From Chromohalobacter marismortui (GTDB taxonomy: Bacteria > Pseudomonadota > Gammaproteobacteria > Pseudomonadales > Halomonadaceae): 64,000 nt of DNA. The position numbers and the translations under genes were made by a program. Positions 29,654-37,282 of this stretch are shown piece after piece. The stretch is taken from contig NZ_SOBR01000001.1 of NCBI RefSeq assembly GCF_004364315.1, positions 186,001-250,000 on the forward strand. The letters run 5' to 3'. The notes below the pieces were generated by a model that did no database searches, was not told the DNA's origin, and saw only the letters and a list, made by a program, of their open reading frames with translations. Every line of letters starts with the position of its first letter. Within the stretch, counting starts at the first letter, position 1.

Positions 29654-30259
29654 ATGCTTAGAATCATGGCATTGGGATGGGTGCTGGCCACTTTAGTGGC
29701 TGGTTGTGCCACGCAAACCCCACGACATGCTGCGCCCCAACCGTCTTCTCTTGCCGCGGCCGCCAAGGCCGGTAAAGGGGAGCACTTTTCTCCGTTGGCT
29801 GTCTTCCAGGCCAGCGACGTTCAACGGGCGCTGGTATCGCCGGTTCGCATTCGCAAGGCGTTGCTGTCCGAGCATCGGCGCTGGGTGGGGACACCTTATC
29901 GTCTTGGCGGGACGACGCAGCGCGGCATCGATTGCTCGGCGTTGATGCAACATGTCTACAGCGAGGCGTTCCAGGTGTCGCTGCCGCGTACCACCGAGCA
30001 ACAAATGCAAGAGGGGCGACGGGTCCCGCGCAGCGAACTGGCGGCAGGCGATCTGGTGTTCTTTCGGTCTCCGGGCCCTTACAACCACGTCGGCGTCTAT
30101 GTCGGCGATGGCTATTTCCTGCATGCCTCGACGTCGCAGGGCGTCAAGCTGTCACGCCTCGACAATGTCTACTGGAACCGTCATTACTGGCAGTCCCGTC
30201 GGCCCATGGAAAGGACCCGATTGGCGGCGCGCATCAACCGATCCCCCCGCGAAGGGTGA
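29654..30259 (+). CDS. NlpC/P60 peptidoglycan endopeptidase lipoprotein (MepS-like)
   Basis: Predicted outer-membrane lipoprotein of 201 residues that cleaves peptide bonds in peptidoglycan. The signal MLRIMALGWVLATLVAGC ends in a lipobox (LVAGC). The C-terminal NlpC/P60 domain (about 80-185) has the catalytic Cys in RGIDCSALMQHVY, the His in YNHVGVYVGDG and a third polar residue (His) in FLHASTSQGV, matching Spr/MepS and NlpC. ATG 29654 is eight bases after GAGG; the frame stays open upstream but that part lacks a signal sequence. The 282 bases before it contain no gene I can support. MepS-like hydrolases open the mesh during growth. Confidence 0.9.
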   Translation: MLRIMALGWVLATLVAGCATQTPRHAAPQPSSLAAAAKAGKGEHFSPLAVFQASDVQRALVSPVRIRKALLSEHRRWVGTPYRLGGTTQRGIDCSALMQHVYSEAFQVSLPRTTEQQMQEGRRVPRSELAAGDLVFFRSPGPYNHVGVYVGDGYFLHASTSQGVKLSRLDNVYWNRHYWQSRRPMERTRLAARINRSPREG

Positions 30260-30347
30260 AACAGCTGCGCGTTTCATCATGCCGGGCCGGCAGGTGCGCC
30301 GCGCGACGATTTTGTGATGGCATGTCGATTAGCATGAAAACAGTCTC

Positions 30348-31562
30348 ATGGAGCGAGTTTTGATCGAACCGCGTACTCGCGCTTGGTGGCGCGCGACCTT
30401 GGCACTGTGCCTGGGGTCCTTCACCGTTTTCATCAATTTGTACGTCGCCCAGCCGCTGTTGCCGGCCATTCGCGATAGCTTCGACATCTCGACGTTGGCG
30501 GCGAGCAGCGCAATGTCGGTCAGCATGTTGACGCTGGCACTTTCGCTACTGCTCTACGGACCGCTTTCCGACGCCATCGGCCGAGCTGCCATCATGCGTG
30601 TCACGCTATTGCTCGCCAGCGTCTGCACCTTGGTCATGGCATTTGCGCCCAACTTCGCGAGTCTTTTGGCGTTGCGTGCGTTGCAGGGGTTCTTGTTGGG
30701 TGGGTTGCCCGCCGTGGCGATCGCCTGGATGGGCGATGAGTTCAACAAGCCGGCGTTATTGCTGGCCGTCGGGCTCTACATTAGCGGCAATACACTGGGC
30801 GGGATCGGAGGACGCGTCATCGGTGGCACGGTCGCCGAACAGTGGGGATGGCATAGCAGCTTCGTGGCGATTGCGGCCCTTAGCCTGGCCTGTACCTGGG
30901 TATTCTGGTATGCGTTGCCGACGGCCCAACAGTTCCGGCCTTCAGCGTTGCGCGTCGGACAGGCTGCGCGGGACATGCGGGGACATTTGTGCGATCCGCG
31001 GTTGATCGCCGCCTACCTGATCGGCGGATTCAACTTCTTCATCTTCATCAACCAATATAGCTATGTGACGTTTCGTCTCAGTGAGGCACCGTTTTCGCTT
31101 ACCTCGCAATGGCTAGGCCTGATTTTTCTGACCTATCTCGGAGGTACGCTGGGGTCGGCGCTGTCCGGGCGTATCGCGCGGCGTTTGTCGCAGCCGGCCT
31201 GCATGATGCTGGGCATCGGTGTTCTGATGAGTGGCTCGTTACTCACATTGATGCCCAGTTTGTTCATGATCATTGCTGGGTTGACGATCAATGCCGTGGG
31301 CTTCTTCCTGGCCCACTCGATGGCTTCGAGTTGGGTGGGGCGGCACGCGCAGCGTGCCCGTGGCAGTGCGTCGTCGCTGTATCTGGTGTTCTACTATCTG
31401 GGGGCCAGCCTGGGCGGCTTCTATCTGGAGCCGTTTTGGGCGCGCTGGCAGTGGGGCGGCGTGATTGCCGCCTCGCTGCTGGTGCTGCTGGGAACGTTCA
31501 ACGTAGCGGCCTGGTTATGGCGGCGTGAGCGCCGAATGCTCGATACGTCGGCTGCGGCCTGA
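30348..31562 (+). CDS. MFS transporter (YnfM-like)
   Basis: Major facilitator of 404 residues with 12 predicted membrane segments. The N-terminal CLGSFTVFINLYVAQPLLP and LSLLLYGPLSDAIGRAAIM (the loop 2-3 motif A) resemble E. coli YnfM, a putative arabinose or drug exporter of the DHA1 branch. The substrate is unknown. The start is either ATG 30348 (no ribosome site) or TTG 30360, which has GGAG six bases upstream and would remove four residues. It converges with msrA, the stops being only 16 bases apart. Confidence 0.86.
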   Translation: MERVLIEPRTRAWWRATLALCLGSFTVFINLYVAQPLLPAIRDSFDISTLAASSAMSVSMLTLALSLLLYGPLSDAIGRAAIMRVTLLLASVCTLVMAFAPNFASLLALRALQGFLLGGLPAVAIAWMGDEFNKPALLLAVGLYISGNTLGGIGGRVIGGTVAEQWGWHSSFVAIAALSLACTWVFWYALPTAQQFRPSALRVGQAARDMRGHLCDPRLIAAYLIGGFNFFIFINQYSYVTFRLSEAPFSLTSQWLGLIFLTYLGGTLGSALSGRIARRLSQPACMMLGIGVLMSGSLLTLMPSLFMIIAGLTINAVGFFLAHSMASSWVGRHAQRARGSASSLYLVFYYLGASLGGFYLEPFWARWQWGGVIAASLLVLLGTFNVAAWLWRRERRMLDTSAAA

Positions 31563-31578
31563 GGGGCATCCGGCTCGC

Positions 31579-32181
31579 TCAAGGGTTGCCGGCATCATCG
31601 CCCCATACCGCCTTGAGCCGCTCGTCGCGGCCGCAACCGGCACGGTAGAAGCGGTAGCGCACGGGGTTTTTCTTGTAGAAGTTCTGATGGTATTCCTCGG
31701 CTGCCCAGAAAGGCGCCTTCGGCTCGATCCGTGTCTTGACGTCGCGCTCGAAGCGCGCTTCCACGGCCTCCTTGGAGGCCTCGGCGAGACGCCGCTGGCG
31801 CTGATTGACGGGGAAGATGGCGCTACGGTACTGGCTGCCGACATCGCAGAACTGGCGTCCTGCAGCGAAGGGGTCGATGTTGTGCCAGAACACGTCGAGC
31901 AGGGTGCCATAGTTGACGACGGTGTCCTCGTAAATGACCTTGACTGCCTCGGCATGGCCGGTGTCGCCGCTGCTGACTTGCTCGTAGGTAGGGTTGTCGC
32001 GACTGCCGCCGATGTAGCCTGACGTCGTCGACAGCACCCCCTCGAGCTTGTCGTAAGGCGGTTCCATGCACCAGAAGCAGCCCCCCGCGAAGATAGCCTC
32101 GCGCTTCTCGGCATGCGCCTGAGAAATGGGTAACAGCACGAGCGTGGCGAATAGTGCACATGCGATCATTGGAAAGCGCAT
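31579..32181 (-). CDS. msrA: Peptide-methionine (S)-S-oxide reductase MsrA, exported
   Basis: MsrA reduces the S-form of methionine sulfoxide in oxidised proteins. The catalytic motif GCFWCMEPPYDKLEGV lies near residues 33-48, followed by GYIGGSRDNPTYEQV, HAEAVKV and GSQYRS. The N-terminal 24 residues (MRFPMIACALFATLVLLPISQAH with AHA before EKREA) form a cleavable signal peptide, so this enzyme should act in the periplasm, unlike the usual cytosolic MsrA. C-terminal cysteines for recycling are reduced to one (RAGCGRDE). No msrB is adjacent. Confidence 0.93.
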   Translation of the reverse strand: MRFPMIACALFATLVLLPISQAHAEKREAIFAGGCFWCMEPPYDKLEGVLSTTSGYIGGSRDNPTYEQVSSGDTGHAEAVKVIYEDTVVNYGTLLDVFWHNIDPFAAGRQFCDVGSQYRSAIFPVNQRQRRLAEASKEAVEARFERDVKTRIEPKAPFWAAEEYHQNFYKKNPVRYRFYRAGCGRDERLKAVWGDDAGNP

Positions 32182-32267
32182 CGGGAGACTCCTGATTATC
32201 GGGTTAACATGTCATGCTGATGCGATAGGTCATACGTAAAGTCTACGCGAAAAAGGCGGGAGCCTGC

Positions 32268-32942
32268 ATGTTGGATAAATGGACGAACGCGTGGGTCGCC
32301 TCGCCACTCACGCGTTGTGCCGCCGGCTTGGCACGGCGTGGTGTGACCCCGACCCAACTGACGGTGGGCGGTTTCGCAACCGGTTTGCTGGTGCTGCCGT
32401 TGCTGGCTTACCAGGCTTATGGCCTGGCGCTGGTGGCGATTGTCCTCAACCGCGTTTGCGATGGACTGGATGGCGCCTTGGCGCGCCGCCTGCACTGTCA
32501 GAGTGACGCCGGTGGGTTTCTCGATATCGTGCTGGATTTCATCTTCTATGCTGCGGTGGTGCTGGGGTTCGCGCTCGCCGATCCGGCGCAGAATGCCTTG
32601 CCGGCAGCGTTACTGCTCTTCGCTTTCATGGGAACCGGCGCATCGTTTCTGGCCTTTGCGATTGCTGCAACGCGCCATGGACTGGAACGTCCGCATTTCG
32701 AGTATAAAGCGTTCTATTATCTGGACGGTCTGACGGAGGGCACCGAAACGATTGTCGCTTTCGTCGTTTTCTGCCTTTGGCCGGCGCATTTTGCCTGGTT
32801 GGCACCGCTCTTTGCGTTGGCCTGCATGCTCACGGCGGCGATGCGCATCGTAGGCGGCTATCGTGCCTTGGTCATGGCTGAAGAGAACGCGATGAGGGAC
32901 CTCGAGAGAGGAAGTGGTTCATCCAGCGGCGAGTCGGGGTAG
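32268..32942 (+). CDS. CDP-alcohol phosphatidyltransferase family protein
   Basis: Inner-membrane enzyme of 224 residues with about six membrane segments. The CDP-alcohol phosphotransferase signature D-x2-D-G-x2-A-R-x(8,9)-G-x3-D-x3-D is complete in the segment starting DGLDGALARR and ending GFLDIVLD (about residues 66-90). These enzymes swap CMP for an alcohol to make a phospholipid head group. The alcohol here is unknown: it is shorter and divergent from PgsA and PssA, and neighbours give no hint. It is read divergently from msrA and ends at a strong hairpin. Confidence 0.85.
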   Translation: MLDKWTNAWVASPLTRCAAGLARRGVTPTQLTVGGFATGLLVLPLLAYQAYGLALVAIVLNRVCDGLDGALARRLHCQSDAGGFLDIVLDFIFYAAVVLGFALADPAQNALPAALLLFAFMGTGASFLAFAIAATRHGLERPHFEYKAFYYLDGLTEGTETIVAFVVFCLWPAHFAWLAPLFALACMLTAAMRIVGGYRALVMAEENAMRDLERGSGSSSGESG

Positions 32943-32956
32943 GGCGCTGATATGAA

Positions 32957-32980
32957 ACGGGCGACCCGCAGGTCGCCCGT
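32957..32980. terminator. Hairpin terminator between convergent genes
   Basis: Perfect ten-base arms ACGGGCGACC (32957-32966) and GGTCGCCCGT (32971-32980), loop CGCA, followed by TTCTCTC on the plus strand. It serves the CDP-alcohol transferase gene and possibly the convergent PPIase gene. Confidence 0.75.
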
Positions 32981-33009
32981 TCTCTCGTCACGCTTGGCGA
33001 GGGAGCGTC

Positions 33010-33498
33010 TTAGTGCTCCTGTTCCTGCTCGCCTTCTCCGTGCACATGGCCATGTTCGGCTTCTTCCGCGGAAGCTTCACGCACTTCGGCGATCTCGACA
33101 TCGAAATTCAGCGTCTGACCGGCCAGCGGGTGGTTGCCATCGACAGTGACGGTGTCACCTTCGACCTGGGTAACCGTGACCATGAGCGGGCCGCCCTGAG
33201 TCTGTGCCTGGAACTGCATGCCCGGCTGAATTTCCTCGACGCCCTGGAAAGCATCGCGCGGTACGTCTTGCATCAGGCCGGGCTGTGTTTCACCGTAGCC
33301 TTCTTCCGGCTCGACGGTGACTTTGAGGTTCTCGCCGCTCTGACGGCCTTCCAGTTCCTTTTCCAGCCCTGGAATGATGTTGCCCGCGCCGTGCAGGTAA
33401 GTCAGAGGTTCGCGGCCTTCCGAGCTGTCCAGCACTTCACCCTCGTTGTTGGTGAGGGTGTAGTGGAAGGAAACCACGGAATTCTGGGCAATCTGCAT
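33010..33498 (-). CDS. slyD: FKBP-type peptidyl-prolyl isomerase, SlyD-like
   Basis: Cytosolic prolyl isomerase and chaperone of 162 residues. It has the FKBP half-domains around an inserted flap: VVSFHYTLTNNEGEVLDSS, YLHGAGNIIPGLEKELEG and EPEEGYGE at the front, and NHPLAGQTLNFDVEI near the end, the arrangement of SlyD. The tail is short and rich in Glu with four His (HGHVHGEGEQEQEH) but lacks the Cys-rich nickel tail of E. coli SlyD, so metal delivery to hydrogenase is not supported. ATG 33498 begins MQIAQNSVV. It is a single gene on the minus strand. Confidence 0.88.
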   Translation of the reverse strand: MQIAQNSVVSFHYTLTNNEGEVLDSSEGREPLTYLHGAGNIIPGLEKELEGRQSGENLKVTVEPEEGYGETQPGLMQDVPRDAFQGVEEIQPGMQFQAQTQGGPLMVTVTQVEGDTVTVDGNHPLAGQTLNFDVEIAEVREASAEEAEHGHVHGEGEQEQEH

Positions 33499-33764
33499 GT
33501 TGAAGACCTTTCTGGGTGTATGTCATCTCCATGGTAACGCGCTCGCTCAAGTGTGTCAGGGGGCCTCTAGGGGTTTTCATATCGTCCGAGCAGTGCATGA
33601 CGAAACTTCAAGCGATGCCGGGAACCAATTCGGCGCCGAGCAGTCAAGTTGACAGTATCCGCGGCAGGATGTCGCGCTGGTTGCGCGGTAGAGGGGGGGG
33701 ACGGTACCCTGCCGACAATTGTTGCAATTGAAAGACTACCGACGTTGCCTATCAGGAGGCCAAC

Positions 33765-34049
33765 ATGACCGTAACGCTGATCTGGCTGATCGCTTTCGCC
33801 GTGATTCTTTTCCTGGCGCTTCGTGCCTGGGATGGATCTCTTCGGCAAGCGGTCATTCGCCGCATTCCGGCGATATTGCAGCTAGGCGGTGACGATCGCT
33901 GGGTGTGGAGTATCGCCTTGGCCGTGTTGGGCGCCACCTTTATCGTCAATCCGGTTTCGATGTTACTGACGCTGATCCTTCTAGCGCTGATTTTCTGGAT
34001 CGCCAAGCGGGTGGGGTGCTGGTTGATGCGCCGCGTCAAGTTACACTGA
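33765..34049 (+). CDS. Small membrane protein, unknown
   Basis: A 94-residue protein I do not recognise. It has one N-terminal hydrophobic segment (LIWLIAFAVILFLALRAW), an amphipathic middle with RRIPAILQLGGDD, then two closely spaced hydrophobic segments (VWSIALAVLGATFIV; MLLTLILLALIFWIAKRV) and a basic end. ATG 33765 has a very strong site, AGGAGG at 33754-33759. The 266 bases upstream contain a CAATTG-TTG-CAATTG repeat at 33716-33730 and a run of nine G, but no gene. Coding status is supported by the ribosome site and the clean membrane pattern. Confidence 0.65.
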   Translation: MTVTLIWLIAFAVILFLALRAWDGSLRQAVIRRIPAILQLGGDDRWVWSIALAVLGATFIVNPVSMLLTLILLALIFWIAKRVGCWLMRRVKLH

Positions 34050-34072
34050 CGTCAGACCGTGTTGCGCTCGTC

Positions 34073-34098
34073 CAGTGCCCCGCCGATGCGGGGCACTG
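34073..34098. terminator. Hairpin between convergent genes
   Basis: Perfect eleven-base arms CAGTGCCCCGC (34073-34083) and GCGGGGCACTG (34088-34098), loop CGAT, between the small membrane protein gene and the lpxR-like gene. No T-run follows, so termination may depend on other factors. Confidence 0.6.
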
Positions 34099-34114
34099 TC
34101 GCTCGTGGGGAACG

Positions 34115-35104
34115 TCATAGCCACAACGAAAGCGTCAATGAACCGAATTGATCATGCTCCTTCTGAGCATCGAACTCATGGGTGCGCCAGACGCTGGTGT
34201 AGGTGAGCTGCCAACGGCTCCATGTCAACGCGATGCCAGCGAGCGCATCGCCGACCCATTGTCGGCGATCCACTGAATGGCTGTCTTCGAAGGTGTTGCC
34301 GTCCAGCAGCAAGTTGTGGGCCATGAAGCGGCCCTCGAGTCCCGCGAACGCATACCAGCCGAAGTCCTGCCCGGGGACGAAGTAGTTACGCCCGCTCTGC
34401 GCGGGGGCGATCGCAGGTAGTCCAGCGCTGTGTTGAAGGTCGCTGCCGATACGTAGCCCCAAACCGCTCGACGCATATGTGTATAGATTGCCGAGGGCAA
34501 AGCCGGCGTTGGGTCCGTACTCTATCTCGAGGTTGCCGAGCGAGTCTTGTCGCCACCAGCTGCGCTTGTACGTGAGGTTGACGATAGGCTCGTTATGCAG
34601 TTGGTGGTCCCAGCCGTGGGGCTCGTTGCTACCGATGAGATGATGAAAGTTTTTCTGTACGGCCTTGCCCCCCGAGGCGGGGCCGACGATACCCACATCG
34701 ATATGCAGCTCATCCGCTTGACGCCATTGCTGCAGCTGGTGTTCGTCGAAAAGCGATACCCCAGCATAGAGTAGCCCGGCGTAGGGACGGTCATCCTCGA
34801 TGAGGGTCGAGCGCTTGATGTTTTCAGGGGTATAGATTTGTTGACCGATGCGATAGGCCGCACCATCGAGGCCTTTCCCTGACCAGCCGGGGAATACGTC
34901 GGCCAGCCGACGTGTCCAGTGGTGCTCTTGCGGAGTAAACGACCAGTTGATTTCCAGTCCATTGGTGTAGTGACCATCGCCACCACTAGCGAAAAGATCG
35001 TTTTCGCTTTTGACCGTCAACAAGCCTTCAGCCAAGGCGGGGCTGGCGAATACCGTCATGGCGAGAGTCGAAGCGAGATAGCTTAGCGCGCGTCCTGATT
35101 TCAT
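34115..35104 (-). CDS. Outer-membrane lipid A deacylase, LpxR family
   Basis: Beta-barrel outer-membrane protein of 329 residues resembling LpxR (DUF2219), which removes the 3'-acyloxyacyl chain of lipid A in Salmonella and Helicobacter. The signal peptide (MKSGRALSYLASTLAMTVFASPALA) is followed by the family N-terminus with the key Asn in SENDLFA and DGHYTNGLE. DRPYAGLLY, WGWQ-like WDHQLHNEPIVNL, then alternating strand-like segments and a C-terminal aromatic residue pattern (LTLSLWL) fit a barrel. ATG 35104 is chosen because it gives a clean signal peptide; the frame extends 36 bases upstream to another ATG. It would remodel lipopolysaccharide. Confidence 0.85.
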   Translation of the reverse strand: MKSGRALSYLASTLAMTVFASPALAEGLLTVKSENDLFASGGDGHYTNGLEINWSFTPQEHHWTRRLADVFPGWSGKGLDGAAYRIGQQIYTPENIKRSTLIEDDRPYAGLLYAGVSLFDEHQLQQWRQADELHIDVGIVGPASGGKAVQKNFHHLIGSNEPHGWDHQLHNEPIVNLTYKRSWWRQDSLGNLEIEYGPNAGFALGNLYTYASSGLGLRIGSDLQHSAGLPAIAPAQSGRNYFVPGQDFGWYAFAGLEGRFMAHNLLLDGNTFEDSHSVDRRQWVGDALAGIALTWSRWQLTYTSVWRTHEFDAQKEHDQFGSLTLSLWL

Positions 35105-35234
35105 GAGACGATTCCGTATCCAGGGCATATCACGCCACATACAATAGCGTATGTAAGAAGCCTCGGATAGTGAAACGTCATATTGGCGTTGTTGCCCATG
35201 CCCCGACCTCGAGGCACGGGCGGCGTCAATCGAC

Positions 35235-35702
35235 TCAGTAAGGTGCGACGCTCAGGTTGGCGCCACTGCCGATCATACGAACGCGCTGGCCGACCTGCCA
35301 GTTGCGATCGGCCTTTTGGACGACCACGACGGAGTCGCCGCTATCGCGCCGAACTTCTATTTCCCAAGCGGTTGTGCGATTGGCGGCATCTTCGACCTTG
35401 CTGCCAGCCACGCTACCGCCGATGGCGCCGGCTGCCGTGGCAATGGCACGTCCGGATCCGCCCCCAATCTGGTTGCCGAGCAGACCGCCGAGTACGGCGC
35501 CGCCCAGACCCCCGAGAATATTCTCATTCTGATTGCCGGCCTGAATCTGCACTTGGCGCACCGAGGTGATGGTGCCGTAAGTGACCGATTGCGCGGTTTC
35601 GGCCTGACCGCTGCGATAGACATCGCCCGAGTAAGGCGCTGTATTGGCACAGCCGGCGATGCCCAAGACACCGATGAGAACGACGGGAAGTAGAGCTTTC
35701 AT
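35235..35702 (-). CDS. Glycine-zipper lipoprotein, SlyB/PcpA-like
   Basis: Outer-membrane lipoprotein of 155 residues. The lipobox is LGIAGC at residues 13-18. A central glycine zipper (ENILGGLGGAVLGGLLGNQIGGGSGRAIATAAGAIGG, split here as two GxxxG hairpin arms) could insert in the membrane, and the C-terminal part (TTAWEIEVRRDSGDSVVVV onward) is a small beta domain as in SlyB. SlyB-type proteins stabilise the outer membrane and respond to magnesium or envelope stress in enterics. It is transcribed toward, and 130 bases upstream of, the LpxR-like gene, so envelope function is shared but an operon is not certain. Confidence 0.86.
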   Translation of the reverse strand: MKALLPVVLIGVLGIAGCANTAPYSGDVYRSGQAETAQSVTYGTITSVRQVQIQAGNQNENILGGLGGAVLGGLLGNQIGGGSGRAIATAAGAIGGSVAGSKVEDAANRTTAWEIEVRRDSGDSVVVVQKADRNWQVGQRVRMIGSGANLSVAPY

Positions 35703-35816
35703 GGCATCCTCCGTAAACGTTGGAAACTGTTTTGAAACAGTGTTTCTTTAAGCGATTCTAGCGCGTTATAACGGCGCCGGCCAGTGCTGGCAGTAAAGAA
35801 GCACCGCGACGCTGCG

Positions 35817-36281
35817 TCAATCGGTTGATGACTGGTAATGGTAAAGGAGTCGTTCATCCTTGCGGGGACCCACGATATGCCAATCGAGCCGAAATCCACG
35901 GGGCTCGAGCGTTAACCTCGCCCGGTAGGTGTCGGCACCGCACAGATGCGGGGCATGGCTGGACAATGTACTTGCCGAGTCGGCGATGAGGTCGAATAGC
36001 CAGACCGCCGCCTCGGTGCCTCGGCGCTCGTGGTAGAGCGCGATACGCTCAGGGTGCAGGTCCCAGCGATAGACGTTGCGAAACGCCACGTCCCGCGACT
36101 GGCCTCGAGGCAGGAAATGGCCTTGTTCGATGAAGCGCACCCCACCGCTGTGTGCCTCGGGTGTCACGGTTCCCACGCCTTTCCCGGACCAGGACATCTC
36201 AGACGCATGCCCCGAGCAAGACGTGAAGCTCAGGCGCTGGATACTAGGCAATAGACGTGTCAGGCGTATAATGGTAGTCAA
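35817..36281 (-). CDS. DUF6314 family protein
   Basis: A 154-residue soluble protein that I match to DUF6314 from its conserved order: G-x-G (SWSGKGVGTV), an aromatic strand with FRNVYRWDL, H-x-R (LYHERRG), a central HLCGADTYRARL and a final W-x-x-x-GPRKDERLLYHY. No function is known; the shape suggests a small beta barrel. The frame begins at TTG 36281, with AGGAA upstream on the minus strand; the next ATG would remove part of the first strand. It diverges from the EamA transporter gene by only 29 bases, so the two promoters overlap. Confidence 0.68.
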   Translation of the reverse strand: MTTIIRLTRLLPSIQRLSFTSCSGHASEMSWSGKGVGTVTPEAHSGGVRFIEQGHFLPRGQSRDVAFRNVYRWDLHPERIALYHERRGTEAAVWLFDLIADSASTLSSHAPHLCGADTYRARLTLEPRGFRLDWHIVGPRKDERLLYHYQSSTD

Positions 36282-36310
36282 CTTTTATTCATTCCTGAGG
36301 TTGACGATAA

Positions 36311-37186
36311 ATGGGGTATTTGATTGGCGTGACGACGCTCTGGGCATTTTCCTTCAGCCTGATTGGCGTCTATCTCTCCGGCCAGGTCGATAGCTATTTC
36401 GCCGTGCTCACCCGTATTGTACTGGCATCGCTGGTATTTCTCGTCTGGCTGCGTCCTCGGCGTCTGCCACTCGGGCATGTGCTGGGGCTGATGGCGATCG
36501 GCGCCGTGCAGTTGGGAGCGATGTACATCGGTTTCTACCAGTCGTTTCTGTTGTTGAGCGTACCGGAGGTCTTGCTGTTCACGATATTCACGCCACTCTA
36601 TATCACGTTGATCGACGATGTGCTCAATAGGCGCTTCACGCCATTCTACCTGCTCACTGCTGCGCTGGCCGTGCTCGGGGCGGCGGTCATTCGTTATGCC
36701 GACATCAGCGAGGCCTATTGGGTCGGCTTTCTGGTCGTGCAGAGCTCGAACTTGTGCTTCGCCGTGGGGCAGGTGGCGTATCGTCATCTGGCACCTCGCT
36801 TGCCGTCTGAGGTAGCGCATCGCCATGTTTTCGGCTGGTTCTATCTGGGCGCGTCATGTGTGGCGCTACCTGCATTCTGGTTGTTCGGTGATGTGACGGC
36901 ATTGCCGACGACCCCGCTGCAGTGGGGCATCCTGATCTGGCTCGGGATCGTCGCATCGGGGCTGGGTTACTTTCTCTGGAACAAGGGGGCGTGCCGGGTC
37001 GATGCGGGGACGCTGGCGGTCATGAATAATGCCCTGGTACCCGCTGGGTTGCTGGTCAACTTGTTGATCTGGAACCGTGATGCAGATGTGCCGCGCTTGG
37101 TGCTGGGCGGGGGGATATTGCTGGGCTCGTTGCTGATCAATACCTGGTGGCGTCGGCGTCACCGGATGCCGCTGGGTGTCGCGTGA
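36311..37186 (+). CDS. EamA/DMT-family transporter
   Basis: Inner-membrane drug/metabolite transporter of 291 residues with ten predicted membrane segments arranged as two EamA repeats (about 1-135 and 140-285). The opening GVTTLWAFSFSLIGVYLSGQVDSYF is typical of the subgroup annotated as carboxylate/amino-acid/amine transporters. Substrate is unknown and the neighbours do not indicate one. ATG 36311 follows CTGAGG by about eleven bases. It is followed after 96 bases by the GltB-like gene on the same strand. Confidence 0.86.
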   Translation: MGYLIGVTTLWAFSFSLIGVYLSGQVDSYFAVLTRIVLASLVFLVWLRPRRLPLGHVLGLMAIGAVQLGAMYIGFYQSFLLLSVPEVLLFTIFTPLYITLIDDVLNRRFTPFYLLTAALAVLGAAVIRYADISEAYWVGFLVVQSSNLCFAVGQVAYRHLAPRLPSEVAHRHVFGWFYLGASCVALPAFWLFGDVTALPTTPLQWGILIWLGIVASGLGYFLWNKGACRVDAGTLAVMNNALVPAGLLVNLLIWNRDADVPRLVLGGGILLGSLLINTWWRRRHRMPLGVA

Positions 37187-37282
37187 AGGTGGCCACGCGG
37201 GGCTTTCCAGAATCGGTGGCGCTAAACCCGAACGCCATTTCGTGTTTTCATGGTGATGACGCCTTTCCTCAAGGACATCTTC

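Noticed and set aside
30257-30278. TGAAAC/GTTTCA hairpin after the NlpC/P60 gene as a terminator
   Set aside because: The stem is only six bases and no T-run follows.
33716-33730. CAATTG-TTG-CAATTG as a regulatory operator
   Set aside because: Each half is itself a six-base palindrome, so the symmetry arises easily by chance, and no promoter is evident beside it.
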